Counted from the stretch's first letter, positions 42,267 through 50,656 are shown. The stretch: DNA of 64,000 nucleotides from Oscillospiraceae bacterium (GCA_902792905.1 CADBBH010000001.1:1-64000), one strand, 5' to 3'. Numbers and translations are program-made. The notes: generated by a model not told the origin, from the sequence alone.

Positions 42267-44087
42267 TTATTTCTTGCTTATGGCCTTGACTTTGCAGTTT
42301 GCCATACATGCGCCGCACTTGATACATTTATCGGGAATTATCTCGTAAGAGGGCAGCTTGTGACCGGGTGCGGTATAATCGGTCTTAATAATAGTATCAA
42401 CCGGGCAGTTTCTCGCGCAGAGACCGCAACCGATACACTTCTCTTTATCAATTGTGTAGGTAAGAAGGTCTTTGCAGACGCCTGCCGGGCACTTCTTTTC
42501 ATTTACGTGAGCCTCATACTCGTTTCTGAAGAATTTGAGAGTCGCGAGAACGGGGTTGGGAGCAGTCTGACCGAGACCGCAGGCAGAATTCGCCTTGATG
42601 TAGTAGCAGAGCTGCTCAAGTCTGTCAAGATCCTCGGGCTCGCCCTTGCCGCTTGTTATCTTATCAAGCAGTTCAAGAAGGCGCTTTGTACCTACGCGGC
42701 AGGGGGTGCACTTGCCGCAGGATTCGTCAACAGTGAAATCAAGGAAGAATTTTGCGATATCGACCATACAGGTATCTTCATCCATAACGATGAGACCGCC
42801 TGAGCCCATCATACAACCGATAGCTGTGAGGTTATCATAGTCGATTTCGGTGTCAATAAGACTTGCGGGGATACAGCCGCCGGAAGGACCGCCAGTCTGA
42901 GCGGCTTTGAACTTCTTGCCGTTCGGAATACCGCCGCCGATATCATAAATAATCTCGCGAAGGGTGGTGCCCATCGGAACCTCAACGAGACCGGTGTGCT
43001 TGATTTTTCCGCCGAGTGCGAAGACCTTGGTGCCCTTGGATCTCTCAGTACCCATTGAAGCGAACCAGTCCGCGCCCTTGAGAAGAATCTGCGGAATATT
43101 TGCGAATGTTTCAACGTTATTTTCAACAGTGGGCTTATCGAAAAGTCCCTTGACTGCCGGGAACGGCGGACGGGGCTTGGGCTCGCCTCTCTTGCCTTCG
43201 ATTGAAGCCATAAGAGCAGTCTCTTCGCCGCAGACGAATGCGCCCGCGCCGAGGCGGATTTCAAGATCGAAATCAAAACCGCTGCCGAATATGTCTTTGC
43301 CGAGAAGTCCGTATTCTCTCGCCTGCTCGATTGCCTTCTGAAGTCTGGCAACGGCGATGGGATACTCTGCTCGAACATAGACGAAGCCCTTGGTTGCGCC
43401 GATTGCGTAGCCGCAGATTGTCATAGCTTCAACTATGCAGTGCGGGTCACCTTCGAGAACGGAACGGTCCATAAATGCGCCGGGGTCGCCTTCGTCGGCG
43501 TTACATACAACATATTTCTGATCTGCTTTGTTCGGAGCGCAGAATGACCATTTGAGACCGGTCGGGAATCCTCCGCCGCCTCTGCCTCTGAGACCGGATG
43601 CCTTGACAACATCGATAACCTGCTCGGGAGTCATTTCGGTAAGAACCTTACCGAGAGCTGCGTATCCGTCAACAGCGATGTATTCATCAATATTTTCGGG
43701 ATCGATAACGCCGCAGTTGCGAAGGGCAACTCTGTGCTGCGCTTTGTAAAAATCGGTATCGTTGAGTGAAACCGCGCCCTTGACTTCATCGATGGGAACA
43801 CTTGTTTCATCGTAAACAAGGCGCTGAACAACTCTTCCCTTGAGAAGATGCTCTTCAACTATCTCGGGAACATCCTCGGGCTTGACCTGTGAATAGAAGG
43901 TGCCATCGGGATAAACGATGACCACGGGGCCGAGCTCGCAAAGTCCGAAACAACCGGTCTGAACGAGCTTGATTTCTTCCGTAAGCTTGAACTCCTCAAG
44001 ACTCTTTGCAAATGCTTCCTGAATCTTTTTGCTTCCGGAAGAGGTGCAGCCGGTACCGCCGCAGACAAGAACCTGTGAACGAATCAT
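42267..44087 (-). CDS. hydB: NuoF-like flavin subunit of the bifurcating hydrogenase
   Basis: 606 residues. An N-terminal thioredoxin-like 2Fe-2S domain (VCGGTGCTSSGS, then TGCFGLCELGP) is joined to the NuoF core with the NADH and FMN sites (SGLRGRGGGGFPTGLKWSF, NADEGDPGAFMDR). Next comes the 4Fe-4S site (ESCGKCTPCRVGTKR), then two C-terminal ferredoxin clusters (CIGCGLCARNC; CIKCGACMANC). This is the subunit that oxidises NADH and is the proposed site of electron bifurcation. GGAGG precedes the ATG; it lies 18 bases before hydA. Confidence 0.93.
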   Translation of the reverse strand: MIRSQVLVCGGTGCTSSGSKKIQEAFAKSLEEFKLTEEIKLVQTGCFGLCELGPVVIVYPDGTFYSQVKPEDVPEIVEEHLLKGRVVQRLVYDETSVPIDEVKGAVSLNDTDFYKAQHRVALRNCGVIDPENIDEYIAVDGYAALGKVLTEMTPEQVIDVVKASGLRGRGGGGFPTGLKWSFCAPNKADQKYVVCNADEGDPGAFMDRSVLEGDPHCIVEAMTICGYAIGATKGFVYVRAEYPIAVARLQKAIEQAREYGLLGKDIFGSGFDFDLEIRLGAGAFVCGEETALMASIEGKRGEPKPRPPFPAVKGLFDKPTVENNVETFANIPQILLKGADWFASMGTERSKGTKVFALGGKIKHTGLVEVPMGTTLREIIYDIGGGIPNGKKFKAAQTGGPSGGCIPASLIDTEIDYDNLTAIGCMMGSGGLIVMDEDTCMVDIAKFFLDFTVDESCGKCTPCRVGTKRLLELLDKITSGKGEPEDLDRLEQLCYYIKANSACGLGQTAPNPVLATLKFFRNEYEAHVNEKKCPAGVCKDLLTYTIDKEKCIGCGLCARNCPVDTIIKTDYTAPGHKLPSYEIIPDKCIKCGACMANCKVKAISKK

Positions 44088-44102
44088 AACTTAACCTCCA
44101 AA

Positions 44103-44474
44103 TTATAAATTCTCATCCTTGAGCGTGTATTCGGTGATTACGCGACCGCCCTTGAGATGTTTTTCAACTACTTCTTTTGCCTTCTCGGCAGTCATCTTTA
44201 CATAGGTGACTTTTTCTTTGCCTGCTTCGAAAACTTCGACAACGGGCTCAAACTGGCAGATGCCGATACAGCCGGTCTGGGAAACGGTGACCTTGCCGTT
44301 GAGACCTTCTTTGTTGACCTCCTCGACCAGAGCGTTGAGAACGGGTCTTGCGCCTGCTGCAATACCGCAGGTAGCCATGCCGACCACGACTCTCATGTCG
44401 CCGGTGCCTTCGCGAAGGATAACCTTATCCTTCATTTTGTCTTTGATTGCCTGAAGTTCAGCGAGTGATTTCAT
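44103..44474 (-). CDS. Thioredoxin-like 2Fe-2S ferredoxin protein
   Basis: 123 residues, a stand-alone thioredoxin-fold 2Fe-2S domain. Its cysteines lie in VGMATCGIAAGARP and in VSQTGCIGICQFEP, the family pattern of C-x(n)-C and C-x3-C. It resembles the N-terminal domain of HydB and the C-terminal part of NuoE. It probably passes electrons between NADH oxidation and the hydrogenase. It lies 15 bases upstream of hydB and is co-transcribed. Confidence 0.88.
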   Translation of the reverse strand: MKSLAELQAIKDKMKDKVILREGTGDMRVVVGMATCGIAAGARPVLNALVEEVNKEGLNGKVTVSQTGCIGICQFEPVVEVFEAGKEKVTYVKMTAEKAKEVVEKHLKGGRVITEYTLKDENL

Positions 44475-44516
44475 AAAATCAATCCTTCCTTTATTCCAAT
44501 AAAATTAAAAACAGAT

Positions 44517-45068
44517 TTATACAGACGGAATTGCTTCCGCATATTGCTCTTTTAAATTTTCTTCAATCCACTTTATGACCTCGTAAGTGTCAAGCGGAAC
44601 ATCCTCGAGTACCTGACGCAGTTCTCTTGTGTCAAGCGAAACAGCTGCATCGCCGAAAGTGTGGGTAAAGAGAAAATCAGTATCGGGATGCCCCTGAATC
44701 AGCGTTGTTATCGTCGATACGATATCTCCCAGCGGAGTGAAGTCTATGTGTTTTTTATTGAATGACGCTCTTACGAGTGTGCCGTGATCCTCAGGGGAAT
44801 CGGAGGAACTTATTTCAAAGTTTCCTCCCGTCTGTTCGCTCGCAAGTTTCAGAAGCGGTATCCCCATTCCGACCTTGCGCGTTGTCCTCGTGGTATAGAA
44901 CGGATCGATAACCGATTTCACGGTATCTTCGCTCATTCCGCAGCCGTCATCCTTAATTGTAATAGTGAGAGTTTCCGGAGTTTCGGTGAGCGTAATCTCG
45001 GTAAGAGACGCGCCCGCCTTGACCGAATTCTCGGTAATATCAAGTATATTGAGAGATAATTCCTTCAT
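44517..45068 (-). CDS. HATPase-domain protein of the hydrogenase operon
   Basis: 183 residues with a GHKL ATP-binding domain: N box (LDITENSVKAGA), G1 box (IKDDGCGMS), the Mg/ATP lid (TTRTTRKVGMGIPLLKL) and a G2-like end (HGTLVRASF). There is no dimerisation or His phosphoacceptor domain and no sensor, so it is not a complete histidine kinase. It overlaps the PHP gene by 4 bases (ATGA). Such small ATPases commonly lie in clostridial hydrogenase loci; a switch role on a partner protein is inferred. Confidence 0.83.
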   Translation of the reverse strand: MKELSLNILDITENSVKAGASLTEITLTETPETLTITIKDDGCGMSEDTVKSVIDPFYTTRTTRKVGMGIPLLKLASEQTGGNFEISSSDSPEDHGTLVRASFNKKHIDFTPLGDIVSTITTLIQGHPDTDFLFTHTFGDAAVSLDTRELRQVLEDVPLDTYEVIKWIEENLKEQYAEAIPSV

Positions 45069-45796
45069 CGGCTTTTCCTCAGAAGTTCAAATAGTTTCCG
45101 CCTTATCAGCGCGTCATCGCCCGGCTTGCAGTCGAGATCAAAGAAATGCACGCCGTCTCTCATATCGGTCAGGCGGTGGGCATCTGAACCTATGACCGTT
45201 CTTTTGCCTTCAAGCGAGTATTTTCCGGTGTATTCCGGAATATTCCTTTCAAACGCAAATTCAACAATATCAAAATGCGGAGTTTCGGGAAAAACACCGA
45301 GAGTGGCGATTATTCCGTTTGCAGGGCGGTCAATATGCGCCGGATAGCAGATTCCCGCATATTTCTCAACAAGTGCCGGAGCCTCTTCGATTGAAATCCC
45401 TGTCGCGTTCGTGAGGTAATATTTCTCTTCCCCGATAAGATTGTCTTCGCCGTCGAGTATCAGCTGATTGCCGAACACCTCGGTCTTATTCGGAATCTTT
45501 ATCCTTTGACTGTCAATTTCGTCATTGAAGCGCACAGCGTCTTCAAGATTCTCAAAAAGGCAGATTACGTGTATATCTTCGCTCGTTGTCAATTCCATAC
45601 CCGCGACGGGTGTTATCGAATATCTCTTTGCCGCCTCAAAAAATGCGGGGCAGTTTCTGCAGGAATTATGGTCAGTCAGCGCAATAATATTCAGCCCGCA
45701 GAGGGAAGCCATTCCCGCGATATTATTAGGAGTGTTGTCATCATCCGCACATGGTGAGAGACACGAGTGAATATGAAGATCGTAAAAATAATTCAT
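45065..45796 (-). CDS. PHP-domain phosphoesterase
   Basis: A 243-residue metal-dependent phosphoesterase. The N-terminal YDLHIHSCLSPCADD has the HxH pair, IIALTDHNSC the Asp-His pair, and IGSDAHRL the C-terminal Asp-His. These residues bind two or three metals in the PHP family. The substrate is unknown; relatives act on histidinol phosphate, nucleotides or DNA. It overlaps genes on both sides by 4 bases and is part of the hydrogenase operon, so it may remove a regulatory phosphate or signal nucleotide. That role is inference. Confidence 0.85.
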   Translation of the reverse strand: MNYFYDLHIHSCLSPCADDDNTPNNIAGMASLCGLNIIALTDHNSCRNCPAFFEAAKRYSITPVAGMELTTSEDIHVICLFENLEDAVRFNDEIDSQRIKIPNKTEVFGNQLILDGEDNLIGEEKYYLTNATGISIEEAPALVEKYAGICYPAHIDRPANGIIATLGVFPETPHFDIVEFAFERNIPEYTGKYSLEGKRTVIGSDAHRLTDMRDGVHFFDLDCKPGDDALIRRKLFELLRKSR

Positions 45797-46122
45797 TGAA
45801 TTATGCTGCCGAGAAGCAGAGCGGTTTCATAGGCCGCGAAAGAAGTTGAAATTACATTTATTCCCTTCTGCGCGGCGGTGGAAGCGACATCATCATCGAG
45901 GGTCACACCCTCGGCGAGAATCACGCATGAAACATCGGAGAGCGATGCGACCGCGGCGACATTGATATTTGACATAATCGTAATCCAGGCGTTATCCTGC
46001 CTGGCTCTGCCCATCACCCAGCTGAGCAGATCGCCGATATAGACACCGTTGATTTCTCTTTCGGGTTCAGGGAGACAGACCGCTTCAAATTCGCTGAGTT
46101 CGCATAATTTTCCGACTGTCAA
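45793..46122 (-). CDS. DRTGG-domain protein
   Basis: 109 residues of a DRTGG-like fold, a small alpha/beta domain also found next to CBS domains and in phosphotransacetylase. INGVYIGDLLSWVMGRARQD, IMSNINVAAVASL and VSCVILAEG match the pattern. The family is thought to bind a nucleotide or phosphate ligand. It overlaps the PHP gene by 4 bases. A second DRTGG protein is encoded at 47836 in the same operon. Confidence 0.75.
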   Translation of the reverse strand: MTVGKLCELSEFEAVCLPEPEREINGVYIGDLLSWVMGRARQDNAWITIMSNINVAAVASLSDVSCVILAEGVTLDDDVASTAAQKGINVISTSFAAYETALLLGSIIQ

Positions 46123-46135
46123 ATTGCTTCTCCTC

Positions 46136-47389
46136 TCAGTTTTCTTCTCTGTTCTTCAGCGGACATCCGCCTGCATCGGCAGTACCTCTGATGCAATCCT
46201 CGGCAAACGCTCTGCAATTCGGTGCGCCGCACGCGCCGCAGTCAATGCCGGGAAGGGAACTCCTGAGATTCTGGATATCCGCCATCATTCTCATCGATTC
46301 CGCAATGCTGTCGGAAAGGCGGGAAATCGGGGCGTATTCGGGAATCTCGTTGAAAAGATAATTCTCGGGTATATATTGGGATTCTTCTTTGGTAAGATTG
46401 TTTCTTGAAACGGGCAGACCGTGGCGCAGCGCCTGCAGACGGGCCTTAGCAATGAAAGGATTCTGCATAGTCATAACTCCGCCGACACAGCCGCCGGGAC
46501 AAGCGTTGAGCTCAATGAACTCAAGCTGGGGAATATTCCCGTTTTCAACCTGGTCAAGAACTCTGTTTACATTTTCTATTCCGTCGGCGGCAAGATATTT
46601 TTCATTGAAAATCGCGCTTGCCTCTCCGCCGGAGCCCGCCCAGCTTATGCCGATGATTCCGCTGTCGCAGAGCGTTTCAATATCGCTGCCGTGAGACATT
46701 TCATTTATCAGGCGGAAATAGATATCGCTGATTGAAACGACCTCATCAACTTTGCTTTTATAGTCTGCAAAACCATTTTTGACATAGCTGACTTTTGCAG
46801 GGCACGGGGATATGAAGCAGACTCCGATATCCTCGTCTTTTAATTCCGGATGATCCTTCAGCGCCCTCTGCCTTGCAAGCGAGGCGGCAACTTCCATCGG
46901 CGGCAGCATATGAATTATGTTGCCTGCAAGTGACGGAAAACGCAGACCGATAAGCCTCACTATGACCGGACAAGCGGAGCTGATCACCGGTTTTTTTATT
47001 CCTTCGGTTTTGAGATAAAGTCTTGTATATGCGGAAACGAGCTCGGCCGCCTTTGAAACCTCAAAGACATCGTCAAAGCCGATTTTTTTGAGCCCGTCAA
47101 GCACATAGTCGATATCATCCAGATTATCAAACTGACCGTAAAGCGTCGGCGCCGGCAGAGCAATTTTGTATTTGAATCTCTCCATTGACTCGAGCTTTGA
47201 GGAAACGGCCTTCTTTGCCTGATGAGGGCAATTTCTTATACACTCGCCGCAGTCGATACACCTGCTGTCGTTGATGACGGCGTGGCCGTTCTTAATCCTG
47301 ATTGCCTCGGTCGGACAATGCTTGAGGCAGGTGGTACAGCCGGTGCATTTATTGACATCCAGCAAAACCGAATGCTGGTATTCATTCAT
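46136..47389 (-). CDS. Divergent [FeFe]-hydrogenase-like protein, putative redox/H2 sensor
   Basis: 417 residues. Two ferredoxin clusters (CTGCTTCLKHC; CIDCGECIRNC) precede a hydrogenase large-subunit domain. The usual H-cluster motifs are altered: SSACPVIV instead of TSCCPGW, SPCPAKV instead of MPCxxK, and NACPGGCVGGV at the third site. The iron-sulfur ligands remain, but the proton-transfer Cys is Ala. The C-terminus has an extra cluster (DCGACGAPNCRAFAED, then GGC). Similar changes are known in sensory HydS-type proteins, so a signalling function fits better than H2 production. Its neighbours are ATPase, DRTGG and PHP genes. Confidence 0.8.
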   Translation of the reverse strand: MNEYQHSVLLDVNKCTGCTTCLKHCPTEAIRIKNGHAVINDSRCIDCGECIRNCPHQAKKAVSSKLESMERFKYKIALPAPTLYGQFDNLDDIDYVLDGLKKIGFDDVFEVSKAAELVSAYTRLYLKTEGIKKPVISSACPVIVRLIGLRFPSLAGNIIHMLPPMEVAASLARQRALKDHPELKDEDIGVCFISPCPAKVSYVKNGFADYKSKVDEVVSISDIYFRLINEMSHGSDIETLCDSGIIGISWAGSGGEASAIFNEKYLAADGIENVNRVLDQVENGNIPQLEFIELNACPGGCVGGVMTMQNPFIAKARLQALRHGLPVSRNNLTKEESQYIPENYLFNEIPEYAPISRLSDSIAESMRMMADIQNLRSSLPGIDCGACGAPNCRAFAEDCIRGTADAGGCPLKNREEN

Positions 47390-47413
47390 AATATCACTAC
47401 TTATCCGTGAAGC

Positions 47414-47839
47414 TTATGCGAGTTTTATAACCATTCTGACTGTCGTTCCGACTCCGATTTCAGTGTTGATTTCCATTTCGTCGGAGTATCGCTTCATATT
47501 GGGAAGACCCATACCTGCGCCAAAGCCGAGGCTTCTTATTGTATCGGATGCGGTCGAGAAACCTTCCTGCATAGCTTCATCGATATTCTTGATGCCCGGG
47601 CCCTTATCTGCGAGAATAATCTCAATACGGTCCTCATAAAGTTTAACATCCGCTTCGCCGCCCTTGGCGTGAATGACCATATTGATTTCCCCCTCATACA
47701 TAGCGATTGAAACGCGGCGTATGATTTCGGGGTCAAGCCCGATTCTTCTTAAATTCTTTTTGATTTGTATAGATGCCTGACCGGCGGAGATAAAATCCTC
47801 GCCGTCAATATCGAAATGAAAAACTAGCGGTTCGCTCAA
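47414..47839 (-). CDS. Anti-sigma-factor-like HATPase protein
   Basis: About 141 residues, an RsbW-type GHKL ATPase: N box (MYEGEINMVIHAKGG), G1 box (DKGPGIKNID), lid and G2 (LGFGAGMGLPNMKRYSDE). The reading frame has no ATG near the start; a TTG at 47839 overlaps the previous stop (TTGA) after GGAAAGG and is the best start by translational coupling. It may phosphorylate or sequester a partner in response to the sensor protein downstream. Confidence 0.8.
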   Translation of the reverse strand: MSEPLVFHFDIDGEDFISAGQASIQIKKNLRRIGLDPEIIRRVSIAMYEGEINMVIHAKGGEADVKLYEDRIEIILADKGPGIKNIDEAMQEGFSTASDTIRSLGFGAGMGLPNMKRYSDEMEINTEIGVGTTVRMVIKLA

Positions 47840-48189
47840 GAGTTCTTTACCTTTCCGGTAAGGCCGTTGGAATACAGAATTCCGCAAGCCTCATAGAGTC
47901 TCTTGGAGGTGTTCATAACGACAATGCCGTTTTCCCTCGCAAGCTCAACAATATCTTCGGTAGGTTCTTTCGAGCGCACAAATACTATACAAATCAAATC
48001 CATCATAACGGCTGTTCTGACAACCTGGGGATTCACAAGACCTGTGAGCAGTGCGCCCTGGTCCTTTACATAGGCGAGCACATCGCTCATAAGGTCGCAG
48101 CCGCAGGCTGAATCTATCTGACGTCCGAGATTTTCCTCGCAACAAAATACTTCGGCGTCAAGAAGCTCTTTCAGATCCTTGATTTTCAT
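47836..48189 (-). CDS. DRTGG-domain protein
   Basis: 117 residues with the DRTGG fold: KDLKELLDAEVFCCEENLGR, CGCDLMSDVLAYV and LTGLVNPQVVRTAVMMD, ending RLYEACGIL. It is a longer relative of the protein at 45793. The start at 48189 is supported by AAGGA; a longer frame upstream overlaps the NuoE gene. The presumed ligand is a nucleotide or phosphate. It lies between the NuoE and HATPase genes of the hydrogenase operon. Confidence 0.78.
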   Translation of the reverse strand: MKIKDLKELLDAEVFCCEENLGRQIDSACGCDLMSDVLAYVKDQGALLTGLVNPQVVRTAVMMDLICIVFVRSKEPTEDIVELARENGIVVMNTSKRLYEACGILYSNGLTGKVKNS

Positions 48190-48205
48190 TGAGCGTTCCT
48201 TCGTA

Positions 48206-48700
48206 TCAGTTGAATTTGGCCAGAATGCCGGGGATGGCATCGGGTGTGAGCTTGCCGAAAACCTCGTCATTAATCATCATAACGGGGCCGAGACCGCATG
48301 CGCCGATGCATCGGCATGCTTCGAGAGAGAACTTCTCATCAGGTGTGCATTCGCCGACACCGATTTTGAGCTCCTCGGAGATTTTGTCAAGAATTGCCTG
48401 GGCGCCCTTGACATAGCAGGCGGTACCGAGGCAGACCGAGATATTATATTTACCCTTGGGCGAAAGGGCAAACTGAGCATAGAAAGTAGCTACGCCGAAA
48501 ACCTTCTCGAGAGAAACATCCATACCGTCAGCTATCATCTGCTGAACTTCCATGGGAAGATATCCGTAAATCTCCTGCGCTTCCTGCATTACTGCCATAA
48601 GGCGGCTGGGATCGGATTTGTTCTCTTCGATAAACGCTTTAAGTTTTGCTTCCTGCTCGGGTGTCCCCTTAAAAGGAACACTGCTGATTTTCTTTTGCAT
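48206..48700 (-). CDS. hydC: NuoE-like 2Fe-2S subunit of the bifurcating hydrogenase
   Basis: 164 residues. An N-terminal helical bundle (KLKAFIEENKSDPSRLMAVM, GYLPMEVQQMIADG) and a C-terminal thioredoxin-like 2Fe-2S domain with VCLGTACYVKGA and RCIGACGLGPVMMI. This is the 24-kDa subunit fold that carries electrons in NADH-dependent complexes. It is the first gene of the operon, and GGGAG precedes the ATG. With HydA and HydB it completes the usual trimeric enzyme. Confidence 0.92.
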   Translation of the reverse strand: MQKKISSVPFKGTPEQEAKLKAFIEENKSDPSRLMAVMQEAQEIYGYLPMEVQQMIADGMDVSLEKVFGVATFYAQFALSPKGKYNISVCLGTACYVKGAQAILDKISEELKIGVGECTPDEKFSLEACRCIGACGLGPVMMINDEVFGKLTPDAIPGILAKFN

Positions 48701-48780
48701 AAATACACTCCCTTATGTTATTCGGGTTACGGGCCTAAGCCCGAAAATTTCCGTTAATTATAATATCATATAAGGCGCAA
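48701..48780 (-). promoter_or_regulatory. Promoter and leader of the hydrogenase operon
   Basis: On the minus strand a TATAAT lies at 48762-48757 without a clear -35. The leader contains TTCGGG and CCCGAA (48740-48745 and 48721-48726), or alternatively CGGGC with GCCCG, a small hairpin before the NuoE ribosome binding site. No Rex-type operator was found by eye. Confidence 0.45.
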
Positions 48781-48840
48781 AAAATAAAGTAAAATTTTAA
48801 TTTTATAAATATTGATATTTTTACCAAACTATCAATTAAA

Positions 48841-48871
48841 AAACTGTGCATTTTCACAAAATGCACAGTTT
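48841..48871 (-). terminator. Terminator of the FAD oxidoreductase gene
   Basis: AAACTGTGCATTTT pairs perfectly with AAAATGCACAGTTT around CAC. On the minus strand a T-run follows. It lies 20 bases after the stop. Confidence 0.9.
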
Positions 48872-48891
48872 GATTCGGGTAATCCAGATTT

Positions 48892-50193
48892 TTATTTTCT
48901 GTTTACTTTAACAAGTATTATTTTAATCGAATTCTGCCAGTTCATAACAGTATCGAAATCATATTTCTCAGGGGCCGATTCAAGTGCTTTCTTCAGTTTT
49001 GCGCCCTTGATAAGGCCTTTTATTATTGCAAAGAAATACGGCGGATTACGCATGCCTCTGACAAATTTCCCGAGCAGTGAAACGACACTTGTTTTTGTGC
49101 CTGCTCCCGCAAGGTCGGATGACTGGATAACACCATTGTCAAAGAGGAAATCCACACCCTCTCCCGGCATTTCAAGAAGAGAATTCTTGAGGCCTTCGTT
49201 TTTGGAAGTAAAACCACCATATTTAACATGAAACTGCCTGTTATATTCCCAGAGTGTTTCGATGTCTGCGCTGCCGCTCCGGATTATCGTCTCAGCAAGA
49301 AGACGGCCGGCGTTCATTGAAAGATCAATACCCATTCCGTTCATCGGAGTTGTCATAAATGCGCTGTCACCTGCAGCGGCATAGCCGGGTGCAACCATAA
49401 GAGCCAGCGGTCGCCTTACAGGTATAACTCCGCTCTGACCTCCGTGGAGAATATCCGTTCCTATGCATGGACACAGCAGACGGAAATCTGCAACGCATTC
49501 CTCAAATTTTCTCTCGGTAAGAGGATCGATTCTGCCGATTAAAATATCTACACTGTCCTCATTTACACAGCACCAGGAAAGCCCCTGCTCCCTGTTGTGA
49601 CAGAGGCAGACCTCAAAAGGTGTATTCGGAGCGGGGTCGTCTGTTTTATTTAAATATGCGCGCTTTGCATAGAACAAATCACCGCGTGCGGGCATTTTTT
49701 CAATACCGAATGAATCGGGAAGATTTGTTCTGACGGGAGAGAAAACTCCGGCGGCATCTATAACCAGATCTGATTTGCATTCGCCCTTTGATGTGCCGAT
49801 ACCCGTAACATTTCCGTCATTTATCAAGGGAGCGATAACATCTGTTCCGAATTCGAATTTCACTCCGCTCTCTCCTGCAAAATCAAGCAGAGCGCCGATG
49901 AGATACTTGCGCCACATAATCTTCTGACGATTCGAATCATTATAGTTAATGACTACACTGCTTGTACGCGATGGACTGACGAAAGAACAATCCCCTCTGT
50001 ATCGCCATGCGGTTTCCGGAATCTTTTTCCCTGTGATTTCTTCAAGCAGAGAGAATGTGAAGCGATCCTCCCAGTCGTGACCTAATTCGCTTTTCTGTTT
50101 CTTTTCATATACGGTAACATCGTGTCCCGCTTTAGCGAGCAGAGCCGCAGCGACAAGTCCTCCGTGACCGGCTCCGGCAACAGCAATTTTCAT
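48892..50193 (-). CDS. FAD-dependent oxidoreductase (geranylgeranyl-reductase-like)
   Basis: 433 residues. The N-terminal FAD dinucleotide-binding motif is AVAGAGHGGLVAAALLAKAG with an acidic end (VYEKK). SDLVIDAAGVFSPVRTNLP and the APGYAAAGDSAFMTTPMNGM flavin motif follow, as in isoprenoid reductases and flavin monooxygenases. It may reduce an unsaturated isoprenoid or hydroxylate an aromatic substrate. It is a single gene, and the nearest plus-strand genes face away. There is no membrane segment. Confidence 0.8.
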   Translation of the reverse strand: MKIAVAGAGHGGLVAAALLAKAGHDVTVYEKKQKSELGHDWEDRFTFSLLEEITGKKIPETAWRYRGDCSFVSPSRTSSVVINYNDSNRQKIMWRKYLIGALLDFAGESGVKFEFGTDVIAPLINDGNVTGIGTSKGECKSDLVIDAAGVFSPVRTNLPDSFGIEKMPARGDLFYAKRAYLNKTDDPAPNTPFEVCLCHNREQGLSWCCVNEDSVDILIGRIDPLTERKFEECVADFRLLCPCIGTDILHGGQSGVIPVRRPLALMVAPGYAAAGDSAFMTTPMNGMGIDLSMNAGRLLAETIIRSGSADIETLWEYNRQFHVKYGGFTSKNEGLKNSLLEMPGEGVDFLFDNGVIQSSDLAGAGTKTSVVSLLGKFVRGMRNPPYFFAIIKGLIKGAKLKKALESAPEKYDFDTVMNWQNSIKIILVKVNRK

Positions 50194-50306
50194 CTTCTCA
50201 GCCCCATTCGGAATAATTTATATTAATTCTATCATTTTTTGCATTTTTTGGCAATATTTTGAATAAAATCATTTGAAAGTGAGTTTTATGGGACAGACAA
50301 ATGCAA

Positions 50307-50312
50307 TATAAT
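50307..50312 (+). promoter_or_regulatory. -10 box before the small-protein cluster
   Basis: A perfect TATAAT with only a weak TTTTAT -35 at 18 bases. It probably drives the micro-ORF at 50366 and the small genes that follow. Confidence 0.4.
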
Positions 50313-50365
50313 ATAAATGGAACCAAAAAAGTTTTCCCCCTTTGCGAAAAATAGGAGGATTTATT

Positions 50366-50437
50366 TTGCCGCAAAAGCTGTTTTTTTTGCTTCTTCCGTA
50401 TGGTATTATGCAATTGAAAACAAGCGAAAGAAAGTGA
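50366..50437 (+). CDS. Possible 23-residue micro-ORF with a TTG start
   Basis: AGGAGG at 50353-50358 lies 7 bases before a TTG, the best ribosome binding site in the region. The frame reads 23 residues, hydrophobic at first (LPQKLFFLLLPYGIM), and ends 4 bases before the next gene's start. It may be a small membrane peptide or a leader that couples translation to the gene at 50442, which lacks a good site of its own. Confidence 0.35.
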   Translation: MPQKLFFLLLPYGIMQLKTSERK

Positions 50438-50441
50438 TGAA

Positions 50442-50624
50442 ATGAGGAGAAGCAGAACACTTTTCATGATTCTGCTGAGGCTGTCAATTGCATTAACAGT
50501 CGGCATCATCACTTATTTCGGGCTTAAAGATATGAGGCAGAGTATGGATATGCCGGACAGCGAATCAACTGTTCAGAGCGAAACAGAAGAATATTATGGC
50601 TGGACACAGGACGAGTTCATATGA
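50442..50624 (+). CDS. Small membrane protein
   Basis: 60 residues. The first 28 form a basic start (MRRSRTL) and one membrane helix (FMILLRLSIALTVGIITYFG); the rest is acidic and ends YYGWTQDEF. The ribosome binding site is weak, so coupling to the micro-ORF upstream is likely. No family is recognised. It is first of three small genes of similar style on this strand. Confidence 0.5.
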   Translation: MRRSRTLFMILLRLSIALTVGIITYFGLKDMRQSMDMPDSESTVQSETEEYYGWTQDEFI

Positions 50625-50656
50625 GCTCTTGAAATAATGAAAGTGAGGTATTTATT

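Noticed and set aside
48721..48760. A terminator/antiterminator switch in the hydrogenase structural operon leader like that before hydE
   Set aside because: A small hairpin exists, but no U-run follows and no competing long pairing was found.
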